Below are positions 1-7,981 of a DNA stretch of 64,000 nucleotides, piece after piece. Position 1 is the first letter of the stretch, and the number at the start of each line of letters is the position of its first letter. Source of the DNA: Salisediminibacterium beveridgei (GTDB lineage: Bacteria > Bacillota > Bacilli > Bacillales > Salisediminibacteriaceae); assembly GCF_001721685.1 (NCBI RefSeq), contig NZ_CP012502.1, positions 1,736,001-1,800,000 on the forward strand. Reading direction: 5' to 3'. The notes below the pieces were generated by a model. The model searched no databases and was not told the DNA's origin. It was given only the letters and a program-made list of their open reading frames with translations. Position numbers and translations under genes: made by a program.

Positions 1-245
1 GGTTACCTGCTGCAACCACAGAACAGGGCGTGGAAAGCCTTGCACAGGCAGTGATTGAACTGGCAAAAGGAATGAACATTCCAATGAGTATTGCACAATG
101 CGGTGTAGATCAGAAAGACTTCGAAAAAGTTGTTGATGACCTTGCTGATCGCGCATTTGAAGATCAGTGCACGACAGCTAATCCGAAACTTCCACTTGTG
201 ACAGAATTAGCTGAAATTTACAGACAAGCTTATAAAGGGGTATAA
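1..245 (+). CDS. adhE: C-terminal end of AdhE-type aldehyde/alcohol dehydrogenase (partial)
   Basis: The reading frame is open from base 3 to the TAA at 243-245 and has no start in the window, so this is the last ~80 residues of a longer protein. The tail, with EDQCTTANPKLPLV followed by a final aromatic-rich helix, matches the C-terminus of the iron-dependent alcohol dehydrogenase half of AdhE, the bifunctional acetaldehyde-CoA/alcohol dehydrogenase of fermentative ethanol formation. A single-domain iron-containing alcohol dehydrogenase cannot be excluded because the N-terminal half is missing. A hairpin terminator follows directly. Confidence 0.75.
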   Translation, partial: LPAATTEQGVESLAQAVIELAKGMNIPMSIAQCGVDQKDFEKVVDDLADRAFEDQCTTANPKLPLVTELAEIYRQAYKGV

Positions 246-250
246 TTAAT

Positions 251-287
251 AAAGAGCGATCTCTCCAAAATGGAGTGATCGCTCTTT
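251..287. terminator. hairpin terminator after adhE
   Basis: An 11-bp inverted repeat (251-261 with 277-287) surrounds a smaller inner TCTCC/GGAGT pairing. It lies between two converging genes and can serve both. The T run on the plus side is short and interrupted. Confidence 0.7.
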
Positions 288-305
288 CATTAGAAATTCA
301 TGCGA

Positions 306-824
306 TTAATTCGGTGACCCTTCAATAAATCCTTCATGCTGTTTTTCGTTGATGTTGACCTCGAAATCATGTTTTTGATAAAAGTGAACGAGGCGGTTGA
401 GGTGATCCCAGTCACGTTTCACAAGCTTTCCAGTAATCCGGTTAATATTCTGATCTATTGCATATGCTTTTAAATGCTTCATACAGATCGACCCCAGTCC
501 CTGATTAGGTTCTCCCTTGACATCGTCAATATGAAGCTTGAAATTATCATAATAGTGACCCTGAATGGCAAAATCCCAATTACCTTCATATTTGTCATCG
601 CATGTTTTCGCCATAACCTGGCATTGGTTTTTATCATCTTTGAGAAAAATGACTGTCCAATTGTTGTGCTGATCAGGTTCAATGCCCAGAACTTGCCACT
701 TCTTTGATATTTCATATATATTTTCTCTCATGATCATCAGTTGAAAAAATAGTGCATCCCGCTCGTTTTCCACTTCTTCTTGAGACTGCTTTTCCATCAT
801 GGCAAACGCAGATCCTGTATTCAT
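306..824 (-). CDS. GNAT-like acetyltransferase-fold protein
   Basis: This 172-residue protein has, near residues 107-155, GLGSICMKHLKAYA followed by a helix and then VHFYQKHDFEV. That resembles the acetyl-CoA pyrophosphate loop and last strand of GNAT N-acetyltransferases. The N-terminal third is a charged, probably helical region with no recognised motif. The ATG at 824 is chosen because AGGAGG lies six bases before it; upstream starts have no such site. The substrate is unknown. It converges on adhE and diverges from the next gene. Confidence 0.55.
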   Translation of the reverse strand: MNTGSAFAMMEKQSQEEVENERDALFFQLMIMRENIYEISKKWQVLGIEPDQHNNWTVIFLKDDKNQCQVMAKTCDDKYEGNWDFAIQGHYYDNFKLHIDDVKGEPNQGLGSICMKHLKAYAIDQNINRITGKLVKRDWDHLNRLVHFYQKHDFEVNINEKQHEGFIEGSPN

Positions 825-906
825 TTTATTCCTCCTCACGCCATCATCACTTCTGCTCACAATTTCAGTATTCTAACAGATCTGCCTTTCGAATTCAACC
901 GGTTCG

Positions 907-942
907 GAATCGTTTACGATTCTTTCCAAGTTCCGTTATACT
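907..942 (+). promoter_or_regulatory. promoter with overlapping dyad upstream of the C45 hydrolase
   Basis: A TATACT -10 (937-942) lies 18 bp after a TTTACG -35 (913-918). The -35 sits inside a perfect dyad GAATCG-N4-CGATTC at 907-922, which would suit an operator. The regulator is not in view. Confidence 0.4.
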
Positions 943-965
943 GAAGACCTTAAGGGGTGACTGTT

Positions 966-2051
966 ATGGACATTGGTGTGGATATCATTAAAAGCAGGGA
1001 AGATGCTTATTTATTTGGTTACCATCAAGGATTGGCATTGAAAAAGATGCCCGTTTATCAAAAGCACGTTAAAAGAAGAAAGAAATCCATCCGGCAATAT
1101 ACGGTGAACGTTGCGGAATTTAATTCATGGATGGCCGATATACAACCCTCCTTATTGGATGAACTTGAGGGTCTCAGTCAAGCACTTGGCTGGCGACTTG
1201 AAGATACCATTCATGAATACGGCGGGTATCAGGATCACTGGAAAAGGTCGGGGTGCAGTGCCATGATGCCTGATGGCCTTTATGCACGAAATTATGATTA
1301 TCACCCTAAAACATATGATGGACGTTTTGTTTTGTATCAACCTCAAAAGGGTTATGGCCATATCGGTTTTGCACAGCGGATCATCGGACGGATGGATGGT
1401 ATGAATCAGAAAGGATTGGCTATCGGATATCATTTCGTCAATCGGTTAAAACCTGGTAAAGGTTTTATTTGTACTACTATCACACGCCTTGTTTTGGAAA
1501 ATTGCAAAGACGTACCTGAAGCCATCCGAATGTTGAAGTACTTGCCGCATCGATTTGCTTTTAATTTTTCTGTGGCCGATCGCTTTGGAAATGCAGCTGT
1601 TGTTGAAGCATCTTCTAAAGGCGTTTTTATTCATAACAACGACATCCGCATTTGCAGTAATCATTTCCGATCGGATGAAAAAGCTTGGGAAAATCGTCAT
1701 TTTCTTGAAGAGACAACTAACCGCTTGCACAATTTAAACGAGGGTTTTGTTCATCATCCGAATCCTCTGGATCTCTTTTATAAAATCAACCACACAAAAC
1801 ATCAGATTGCCAAGACCGATTATCGGAATTTTGCCGGTACGATTCATAGTGTTGTTTACGATACAGTAACCCAACATGTTTATGTTGGGTTAGGAGTTAA
1901 TACACAGCCGCTCTTGATCTCATTTGGAGATTGGATCAATGGGGCCCCCTTGTACTTCAGTAAATTAAAAGGGAAGTTGCCCGATATCGAAGGGGCTGAG
2001 CACCTGAGGAGGTTTGAGGATGCCAAAAAGCGACAACATGCGTCATCTTGA
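966..2051 (+). CDS. C45-type (acyl-CoA:6-APA acyltransferase-like) Ntn hydrolase
   Basis: The 361-residue protein belongs to the N-terminal-nucleophile amide hydrolase/acyltransferase group. Residues 96-115 show the family signature: G-C-S with Cys97, which should become the N-terminal nucleophile after self-cleavage, followed by a GLYARNYDYHP segment. Members hydrolyse or transfer acyl groups on amides such as N-acyl amino acids, penicillins or bile salts; the substrate here cannot be told. No signal peptide is visible, so it is likely cytoplasmic. The ATG at 966 is preferred over GTG at 957 because AAGGGG is correctly spaced from it. The stop lies 32 bases inside the next gene, so the two are co-transcribed. 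Confidence 0.75.
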   Translation: MDIGVDIIKSREDAYLFGYHQGLALKKMPVYQKHVKRRKKSIRQYTVNVAEFNSWMADIQPSLLDELEGLSQALGWRLEDTIHEYGGYQDHWKRSGCSAMMPDGLYARNYDYHPKTYDGRFVLYQPQKGYGHIGFAQRIIGRMDGMNQKGLAIGYHFVNRLKPGKGFICTTITRLVLENCKDVPEAIRMLKYLPHRFAFNFSVADRFGNAAVVEASSKGVFIHNNDIRICSNHFRSDEKAWENRHFLEETTNRLHNLNEGFVHHPNPLDLFYKINHTKHQIAKTDYRNFAGTIHSVVYDTVTQHVYVGLGVNTQPLLISFGDWINGAPLYFSKLKGKLPDIEGAEHLRRFEDAKKRQHASS

Positions 2052-3261
2052 AAAGGGTTTAGCACTGAATACACACGTGACATCTAAAAATCGTTGGTTC
2101 AAATCTGCCATGAGTGAATCATTAGGAACACCAGAGCATTATCCTTCTGAGCATTTAATACATCTTTATCAGGTTTGGGCTGAGGGAGGAGCAGGAATTG
2201 TCGTCACTGGCAATGTGATGGTGGACCGCACTGCCTTAGGTGAACCCGGGAACGTTGTACTCGATTCAGAAAAATACTTGAATCAGTTTGAAAAATGGGC
2301 ACAGGCAGGCACCCGAAATGAGACATTGCTGTTTATGCAACTCAATCATCCCGGTAAGCAAGTCATTAAAGGGGTGGCCAGTGAAGCAGTTGCACCTTCA
2401 GCTGTTCCTTATGCCCCCTCATTTCAACGTTTTTTTCCGCCATGCAGAGCACTTACTCGAAAAGAAATTCACCGGATCATCAGTCAATTTGCAAATGCAG
2501 CATCACTCGCTCAAAAATCAGGATTTTCCGGGGTACAGCTTCACGCAGCACATGGGTATCTGATCAGTCAGTTTTTATCACCGGTTCATAACCGTCGCTA
2601 CGATCACTACGGAGGGACTGTAGAGAATCGTTTTCGTTTCTTGAAGGAAATCTTTCTGGCAGTCAGAGAGGCAACAGGACCAGCATTTCCCATCAGCGTA
2701 AAACTGAACAGTGCTGATTTTATGAAGGCTGGATTCTCTCAAGATGATGCTCGATTTGTCATTCATCAACTGGAACAAGAGGGTGCAGACCTGATTGAAA
2801 TATCCGGGGGTACGTATGAACGTCCAGCTATGTTTATGAAAGAGGTAAAAGAATCCACGAAACAGAGGGAAGCTTATTTTGCAGAATTCGCCAACTCTAT
2901 TAAAAATGAAACAACTGTACCCATCGCGCTCACAGGCGGATTCCGCAGTCAAATTGCGATGACTCAAGCATTGGAAAATAATACGACCGATATGATTGGT
3001 GTTGCAAGACCTTTAGTACTTTATCCGGATCTGCCGAATCAGTTTGCCACTGGAACTATGAAGCGCGCAGACCTGCCATCCATTACAACAGGGATCAAAA
3101 CAATTGATCAAGCTGCATTGCTTGAACTGTTATGGTACGCCAGACAGTTGCACCGCATCGGAAAAGGCAAAGAACCATTATTGACACTATCCGCTCGAAC
3201 CAGTCTGATATATTCAGTGTTGAAAAACGGATTGTCCATATTTCAAAAAAGACGAGTGTAA
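2020..3261 (+). CDS. Old yellow enzyme family NADH:flavin oxidoreductase
   Basis: This 413-residue FMN-dependent TIM-barrel oxidoreductase carries the family hallmark HAAHGYLISQFLSP near residues 175-188, where the two histidines contact the substrate, followed by the usual RYDxYGG...ENR segment. Family members reduce activated C=C bonds or 2,4-dienoyl-CoA. There is no C-terminal Fe-S/NADH domain, so it is the short form. The ATG at 2020 has AGGAGG seven bases upstream. It overlaps the preceding Ntn hydrolase gene by 32 bp, implying translational coupling. The physiological substrate is unknown. Confidence 0.85.
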   Translation: MPKSDNMRHLEKGLALNTHVTSKNRWFKSAMSESLGTPEHYPSEHLIHLYQVWAEGGAGIVVTGNVMVDRTALGEPGNVVLDSEKYLNQFEKWAQAGTRNETLLFMQLNHPGKQVIKGVASEAVAPSAVPYAPSFQRFFPPCRALTRKEIHRIISQFANAASLAQKSGFSGVQLHAAHGYLISQFLSPVHNRRYDHYGGTVENRFRFLKEIFLAVREATGPAFPISVKLNSADFMKAGFSQDDARFVIHQLEQEGADLIEISGGTYERPAMFMKEVKESTKQREAYFAEFANSIKNETTVPIALTGGFRSQIAMTQALENNTTDMIGVARPLVLYPDLPNQFATGTMKRADLPSITTGIKTIDQAALLELLWYARQLHRIGKGKEPLLTLSARTSLIYSVLKNGLSIFQKRRV

Positions 3262-3330
3262 ATTGAGGTTTAAAATGTGAATAATAAGTGAACACTGTAA
3301 ATAGTCTGAAAAAAAAGGAGTGCATAATTT

Positions 3331-3753
3331 ATGGCAGAAAAAATTCTAACTACATCAGCAACGGTTCAAGGTGGAAGAGAAGGACATGTAAAGTCAGATA
3401 CAGGTGTCATTGATTTGAATCTCTCCATGCCAAAAGGAAAGGATCTACCGACAGATGCAACGAACCCGGAACAGCTCTTTGCTGCAGGGTATGCAGCATG
3501 TTTTGATGGTGCATTGAATCTGATGGCTTCGAACGCGAAAAAAGACATTTCATCAACGTTGACATCCTCAGTCAGTCTTATTAAGGATCCTGATGATGGC
3601 GGATTTATGATTGGGGTGCATCTGAAGGCTGAAATCGAAGGTGTAAGTCAAGAAGAGGCTGAAGATCTTGTGGACAAAGCTCACGATTTCTGCCCTTATT
3701 CAAAAGCGACACGTGGTAATATTGATGTGACACTTGAAGTGGTTGCAAAATAA
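3331..3753 (+). CDS. ohr: organic hydroperoxide resistance protein (Ohr/OsmC family)
   Basis: At 140 residues this is the normal length for Ohr, a thiol peroxidase that reduces organic and lipid hydroperoxides in the cytoplasm. The two redox cysteines are in place: Cys57 in GYAACFDGAL and Cys121 in FCPYSKAT. An AAGGAG ribosome site precedes the ATG and a strong terminator follows, so it is probably a single-gene unit. No MarR-type OhrR regulator gene is adjacent. Confidence 0.93.
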   Translation: MAEKILTTSATVQGGREGHVKSDTGVIDLNLSMPKGKDLPTDATNPEQLFAAGYAACFDGALNLMASNAKKDISSTLTSSVSLIKDPDDGGFMIGVHLKAEIEGVSQEEAEDLVDKAHDFCPYSKATRGNIDVTLEVVAK

Positions 3754-3770
3754 TTCAATAATTAAACGAA

Positions 3771-3804
3771 AAAAGGTGCCGGATTAAATCTGGCACCTTT
3801 TTTC
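3771..3804 (+). terminator. terminator after ohr
   Basis: A 10-bp perfect stem AAAAGGTGCC/GGCACCTTTT (3771-3780 with 3792-3801) ends in a run of T. Confidence 0.9.
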
Positions 3805-3821
3805 TGTTTGATATCATGATT

Positions 3822-3851
3822 TTCGCAATAGTTCCTGAATTTCGTTATAAT
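3822..3851 (+). promoter_or_regulatory. probable sigma-A promoter of msrA
   Basis: A perfect TATAAT (3846-3851) lies 18 bp after TTCGCA (3822-3827), a four-of-six match to the -35 consensus. Confidence 0.5.
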
Positions 3852-3893
3852 GGAATACAATATACAATTAGTTGACAGGAGTGTGCATGAAAG

Positions 3894-4433
3894 ATGTCAA
3901 ATATTGAAAAAGCAACATTTGCAGGGGGTTGTTTCTGGTGTATGGTAAAACCTTTTGAAGAATTACCAGGCATCATCGAAGTCATTTCCGGTTATATGGG
4001 TGGACATTTACCAAATCCAACGTATGAGCAGGTGAAATCAGGTACTTCCGGACACAGGGAAGTCGTACAAATCACCTTCGATCGAGAAAAGTTTCCATAC
4101 AGTGGATTATTGGACTTATATTGGCCTCAGATTGATCCAACGGATCCCGACGGTCAATTCATTGACCGGGGAGAACAATACCGCACAGCCATTTATTATC
4201 ATAATGAAGATCAGCGCCAAGCTGCAGTGCTGAGTAAACGAAACCTGGATGAGAACGGGCCATTCAAAGACCCTGTTGTAACGGATATTCTACCTGCTGA
4301 AGTATTTTATCCTGCTGAAGAAGAACATCAGAAATTCCATCAAAAAAATCCTGAAGCCTATAAAGATGAACAAACAAATTCCGGACGACAATCCTTTATT
4401 CAAAATCATTGGCAAGGGCATGAAGATCTATGA
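3894..4433 (+). CDS. msrA: peptide methionine (S)-S-oxide reductase MsrA
   Basis: This 179-residue enzyme repairs methionine-S-sulfoxide in oxidised proteins and as free amino acid. The signature GCFWC is present with catalytic Cys13 and Cys16, and the family tail with HQKFHQKNP is intact. It lacks a fused MsrB domain. The chosen ATG puts the GCFWC motif at the usual distance from the N-terminus; a six-codon frame starts at 3887 and overlaps it. It shares an ATGA overlap with the following serine hydrolase gene. Confidence 0.95.
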   Translation: MSNIEKATFAGGCFWCMVKPFEELPGIIEVISGYMGGHLPNPTYEQVKSGTSGHREVVQITFDREKFPYSGLLDLYWPQIDPTDPDGQFIDRGEQYRTAIYYHNEDQRQAAVLSKRNLDENGPFKDPVVTDILPAEVFYPAEEEHQKFHQKNPEAYKDEQTNSGRQSFIQNHWQGHEDL

Positions 4434-5299
4434 ATACAGCAACGTTTCTAAATGAAATCAAAAAAATCGACGTTCAGGCAGTACTGATCTCCGAAGAAGG
4501 CAGTCCAGTTTTTCAATATGAGCAGAAGCAAGGTGACATCGATCGTCTCCACAAAGTGAACTCTGTTACAAAGTCATTGTTATCTTTGGGGATCGGGATA
4601 GCTTATGATGCCGGTGTGTTCCCCTCCGTTAATGAAGAGGCTCAATCGATATTTTCTGATTCAATTCCGGCAAATGTTCTCATAAAAAATTTGTTAACTC
4701 TTTCTGGAGGAGCCGATCCAGATCAATGGTGGTCGTATATCAAAGAAGAGAGGACATTTGATCAACTTATTTCTGCTTACACAAACGCACAATCTCATAA
4801 AATGAGGTATAATAATATAGATTCCCATATTTTATGCAGTGCTCTTGAATATGTCACTGGTTCAGACCCTCACCGATATTTGAGAGATCATTTGTTTAAC
4901 CCGCTGCAAATCCAGAAGTCCAAATGGGAACAAGATCACCTCGGGAAGCGAATCGGTGGTTATGGCCTTATGCTGTCTCCAGCAAACTTATCAAAGATTG
5001 CCAACCTGTTATTGAATGAGGGACGCAATGATGCGGAACAGCTGATCAGTCCATCCTGGATTCAACAATCCACACGCAGTTGGATTGAAACACCTCAACC
5101 GAATCAATCCTATGGTCTTCATTGGTGGATCAGCGCTGAAGCAGGCAGTCAGCCGGCATTTTATTATGCAGCTGGCATGGAAGGTAATTTTATGGTGATG
5201 ATTCCTTCGCTTGGGAGATCCATTGTCATTTGTTCTTCTTTAAAACGTAATGAGAGTCTGAAACCTTTTTCTTTAATGCTGAAATATCTTTTGAAATGA
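4430..5299 (+). CDS. cytoplasmic serine hydrolase, beta-lactamase/PBP-like fold
   Basis: The 289-residue protein has the class C beta-lactamase-type SxxK motif (Ser45-Val-Thr-Lys48) and a YNN motif (MRYNNIDSH) serving as the YxN element. No signal peptide or membrane anchor precedes the domain, which is unusual for a penicillin-binding fold and argues for a cytoplasmic esterase or amidase rather than a resistance enzyme. It starts within the last codon of msrA, so the two are translationally coupled. The substrate is unknown. Confidence 0.75.
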   Translation: MNTATFLNEIKKIDVQAVLISEEGSPVFQYEQKQGDIDRLHKVNSVTKSLLSLGIGIAYDAGVFPSVNEEAQSIFSDSIPANVLIKNLLTLSGGADPDQWWSYIKEERTFDQLISAYTNAQSHKMRYNNIDSHILCSALEYVTGSDPHRYLRDHLFNPLQIQKSKWEQDHLGKRIGGYGLMLSPANLSKIANLLLNEGRNDAEQLISPSWIQQSTRSWIETPQPNQSYGLHWWISAEAGSQPAFYYAAGMEGNFMVMIPSLGRSIVICSSLKRNESLKPFSLMLKYLLK

Positions 5300-5335
5300 T
5301 AGATCATCATCCCGAGTACAGGAGGAACTGAATTT

Positions 5336-6784
5336 ATGGACTGGTATTCTGTCGCCGTTATGATATTATTTATCTTTAATTTTATTTTTGCCGCAGTGAT
5401 TATCTTTATTGAGCGTAAAGATGCTACTTCTACTTGGGCATGGTTAATGATCCTTTTTCTTGTACCTTACCTGGGATTCATTATCTATCTCTTCCTGGGA
5501 CAAAACTTAACAAGAAGACGCTTATTCAACTGGGAAGGTGTTCAGAAAATCGGGATCGTGGATCGAATTTCTGAGCAAATGATCCAATTAAAGGATCGGA
5601 GCTTTTCATTTAACCATGAAAACATTGATCGATACAGAGATTTGATTTATATGCATCTGGCAAATAATGATGCCGTTTTAACAAAAGGAAACGCTATTGA
5701 CATATTTCACGACGGTCAAGAGAAATTTGACCAGCTGATTGAGGACATTCGTAAGGCAAAGCATCATATTCATTTGCAATATTATATATTCAGAAACGAT
5801 CAACTCGGCAAACAGATTATCCACGAACTCACTTTGAAAGCGAAAGAAGGTTTAAATGTAAGGGTTCTGTACGATGAACTGGGCTCAAGAAAGATACGCA
5901 GGAAACATTTCAAGTCCATAACAGATGCCGGTGGTCAAGTCGGTGTGTTTTTCCCATCGAAATTCCCTTTGATTAACATTCGTTTAAACTACAGAAATCA
6001 CCGAAAAATAGTTGTCATCGATGGTGAAATTGGTTATGTTGGCGGTTTTAATATAGGGGATGAATATTTAGGTAAATCCAGCAAGTTCGGTTATTGGCGG
6101 GACACACATTTGCGAATACGGGGAGAAGCCGTCGATCCGATGCAGACCCGATTTATATTAGATTGGAACCAGGCATCCAAAAGTAAAACGATCCAATACG
6201 ACCCGGCCTATTTCCCGGATAAAAAGCATCTGGGTAATGCCGCTGTTCAAATGGTATCCAGCGGTCCTGATTCATCACATGAACAGATCAAAAACGGCTA
6301 TATTAAATTACTGTTCGAAGCTGAAAAAACCATTTATATTCAGACGCCTTATTTTATACCGGATAAAAGTCTGATGGATGCCGTTCAAATTGCAAGTCTT
6401 TCCGGCAAAGACGTACGCATTATGATTCCAAACAAGCCGGATCACCCTTTTGTTTATTGGGCCACTTTTTCGCATATCGGTCAAGCGCTGGAAACCGGAG
6501 CGCGGGTATTTATCTATGAAGGTGGATTTATTCACTCCAAGAATGTTGTGATTGACGAAAAAATCTGTTCTGTAGGCACTGCGAACATCGACATGCGCAG
6601 TTTTAAACTGAATTTCGAAATTAACGCGTTCATCTATGATGAGGAAACATCGAAAACAGTTGTAAGAGATTTTGAAATCGATATGGAACAATCCGTTGAA
6701 TTGACACTGGCAATGTATAAACGGCGCTCAAAATACATTCGTTTTAAAGAATCTATTTCCCGATTATTATCGCCAGTCCTTTAA
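5336..6784 (+). CDS. cls: cardiolipin synthase
   Basis: This 482-residue enzyme joins two phosphatidylglycerols into cardiolipin at the membrane. Two N-terminal membrane helices (about residues 5-25 and 36-55) are followed by two phospholipase D domains, each with an HKD motif: H222-x-K224-x4-D229 and H400-x-K402-x4-D407. Order, length and the N-terminal hairpin match the bacterial ClsA group. The ribosome site CAGGAGG is strong and a terminator follows at once. Cardiolipin content often rises with salt in Bacillales, which would suit the window's osmotic genes. Confidence 0.93.
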   Translation: MDWYSVAVMILFIFNFIFAAVIIFIERKDATSTWAWLMILFLVPYLGFIIYLFLGQNLTRRRLFNWEGVQKIGIVDRISEQMIQLKDRSFSFNHENIDRYRDLIYMHLANNDAVLTKGNAIDIFHDGQEKFDQLIEDIRKAKHHIHLQYYIFRNDQLGKQIIHELTLKAKEGLNVRVLYDELGSRKIRRKHFKSITDAGGQVGVFFPSKFPLINIRLNYRNHRKIVVIDGEIGYVGGFNIGDEYLGKSSKFGYWRDTHLRIRGEAVDPMQTRFILDWNQASKSKTIQYDPAYFPDKKHLGNAAVQMVSSGPDSSHEQIKNGYIKLLFEAEKTIYIQTPYFIPDKSLMDAVQIASLSGKDVRIMIPNKPDHPFVYWATFSHIGQALETGARVFIYEGGFIHSKNVVIDEKICSVGTANIDMRSFKLNFEINAFIYDEETSKTVVRDFEIDMEQSVELTLAMYKRRSKYIRFKESISRLLSPVL

Positions 6785-6814
6785 AGAACACGTTTGCTTA
6801 GTGTTCTTTTTTTA
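6783..6814 (+). terminator. terminator after cls
   Basis: A 9-bp stem AAAGAACAC/GTGTTCTTT (6783-6791 with 6801-6809) is followed by a T run. Confidence 0.9.
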
Positions 6815-6854
6815 TTCACATATGCATAATAATAAATTTCTTTACATAAACATG

Positions 6855-6883
6855 TTGATCATTTCGTTATCAGCATGTATAAT
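6855..6883 (+). promoter_or_regulatory. sigma-A promoter of the argC operon
   Basis: TTGATC (6855-6860) is followed after exactly 17 bp by a perfect TATAAT (6878-6883). It sits about 35 bp before argC. Confidence 0.75.
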
Positions 6884-6902
6884 GATGAGAAATTATTCAA
6901 TT
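6884..6902 (+). promoter_or_regulatory. candidate ArgR-binding ARG box at argC
   Basis: The 19 bases agree with the Bacillus ARG box consensus at about 14 positions, including the TTATTCA half-site. The box begins directly after the -10 hexamer, where a bound ArgR/AhrC would block initiation. No argR gene lies in the window. Confidence 0.5.
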
Positions 6903-6917
6903 GCTGAGGTGAGTGAA

Positions 6918-7955
6918 GTGAAGACAGTAGGAATTGTTGGAGGAACAGGGTACGGGGCTTTGGAATTGTTGCGATTCATTCAATTACATCCTGAATTAAC
7001 AGTAACGAAATTATTCTCACACCGGCAAACAGGTATGGAAATCCAAGATGAATACGGACACTTGAAAGAACTGACTGATTTGTCTTTACAGTCACTTTCT
7101 GTTGAAGAAGCTGAATCGTTGGATATTCTCTTTTTTGCCACTCCGAAAGCCGTGGCAAAAGAATGGATTCCATCCTTGGCAAACAAGTCCATGCAAATCA
7201 TTGATTTATCGGGTGATTTAAGATTGAGTGCAGCGGATTATGAGGCGTGGTACAACGAGGAGGCTGCTGAGGAACCTTTGCTGGAGAAGGCTGTATATGG
7301 ACTCCCTGAATGGAATAAGCAACGGATATCCAATGCTGAAATCATTTCGAATCCAGGATGTTTTCCAACATCAACCCTGCTCGCTATAAAGCCACTGAAA
7401 AAACTCATTCTAAAACAAAATCAAAATATGGTGATTGTTGATGGAAAAACCGGAGTATCAGGAGCTGGCCGAACGCAAAATCCTTTAACTCATTTCTCTA
7501 ATACGAATGAAAATGTTCAAACCTATAAAACCGGATCCCATCAGCATCAGCCTGAAATGGAACGGTATGCGTCGGAAATGACGGGCCTGAACATCCATGT
7601 GCAGTTAACGACCCATTTGATTCCGATGACAAGAGGATTACTCTGCACCATTTATATCCCGCTTAAAGAAGGTGTGACAATCGCTGAAGTCAGAGCTGCG
7701 TATATGCATGATTATCAGAACGAAGCTTTTGTGAGGGTCCTTCCTGAGGGTGTCATGCCAGCTACTAAACACGTTTACGGCAGTAATTACTGCGATATCG
7801 GTTTCTATTTAAATGAAAAAACAGGCTGGCTTACCGTATGTTCCGCCATCGACAACTTGGTAAAAGGCGCATCAGGCCAAGCGCTGCAAAATCTGAATAT
7901 CATGAACGGCTGGGATGAAACACTGGGCTTGACCGGATATCCGCTGTTTCCATGA
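6918..7955 (+). CDS. argC: N-acetyl-gamma-glutamyl-phosphate reductase
   Basis: ArgC reduces N-acetylglutamyl phosphate to the semialdehyde with NADPH, the third step of ornithine synthesis. The protein opens with the dinucleotide-binding GIVGGTGYGALELL and has the active-site Cys148 in NPGCFPTS. The GTG at 6918 is chosen because GAGGTG precedes it by six bases and it places the NADP loop at residue 5; longer in-frame extensions run through the promoter. The product is 345 residues, normal for the family. First gene of the arginine operon. Confidence 0.95.
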   Translation: MKTVGIVGGTGYGALELLRFIQLHPELTVTKLFSHRQTGMEIQDEYGHLKELTDLSLQSLSVEEAESLDILFFATPKAVAKEWIPSLANKSMQIIDLSGDLRLSAADYEAWYNEEAAEEPLLEKAVYGLPEWNKQRISNAEIISNPGCFPTSTLLAIKPLKKLILKQNQNMVIVDGKTGVSGAGRTQNPLTHFSNTNENVQTYKTGSHQHQPEMERYASEMTGLNIHVQLTTHLIPMTRGLLCTIYIPLKEGVTIAEVRAAYMHDYQNEAFVRVLPEGVMPATKHVYGSNYCDIGFYLNEKTGWLTVCSAIDNLVKGASGQALQNLNIMNGWDETLGLTGYPLFP

Positions 7956-7981
7956 TGACTTGAAAAAAAGGAGAAGATTGC

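Noticed and set aside
4430..5299. Antibiotic-resistance beta-lactamase
   Set aside because: SxxK fold is present but there is no signal peptide, so periplasmic or extracellular penicillin hydrolysis is unlikely.
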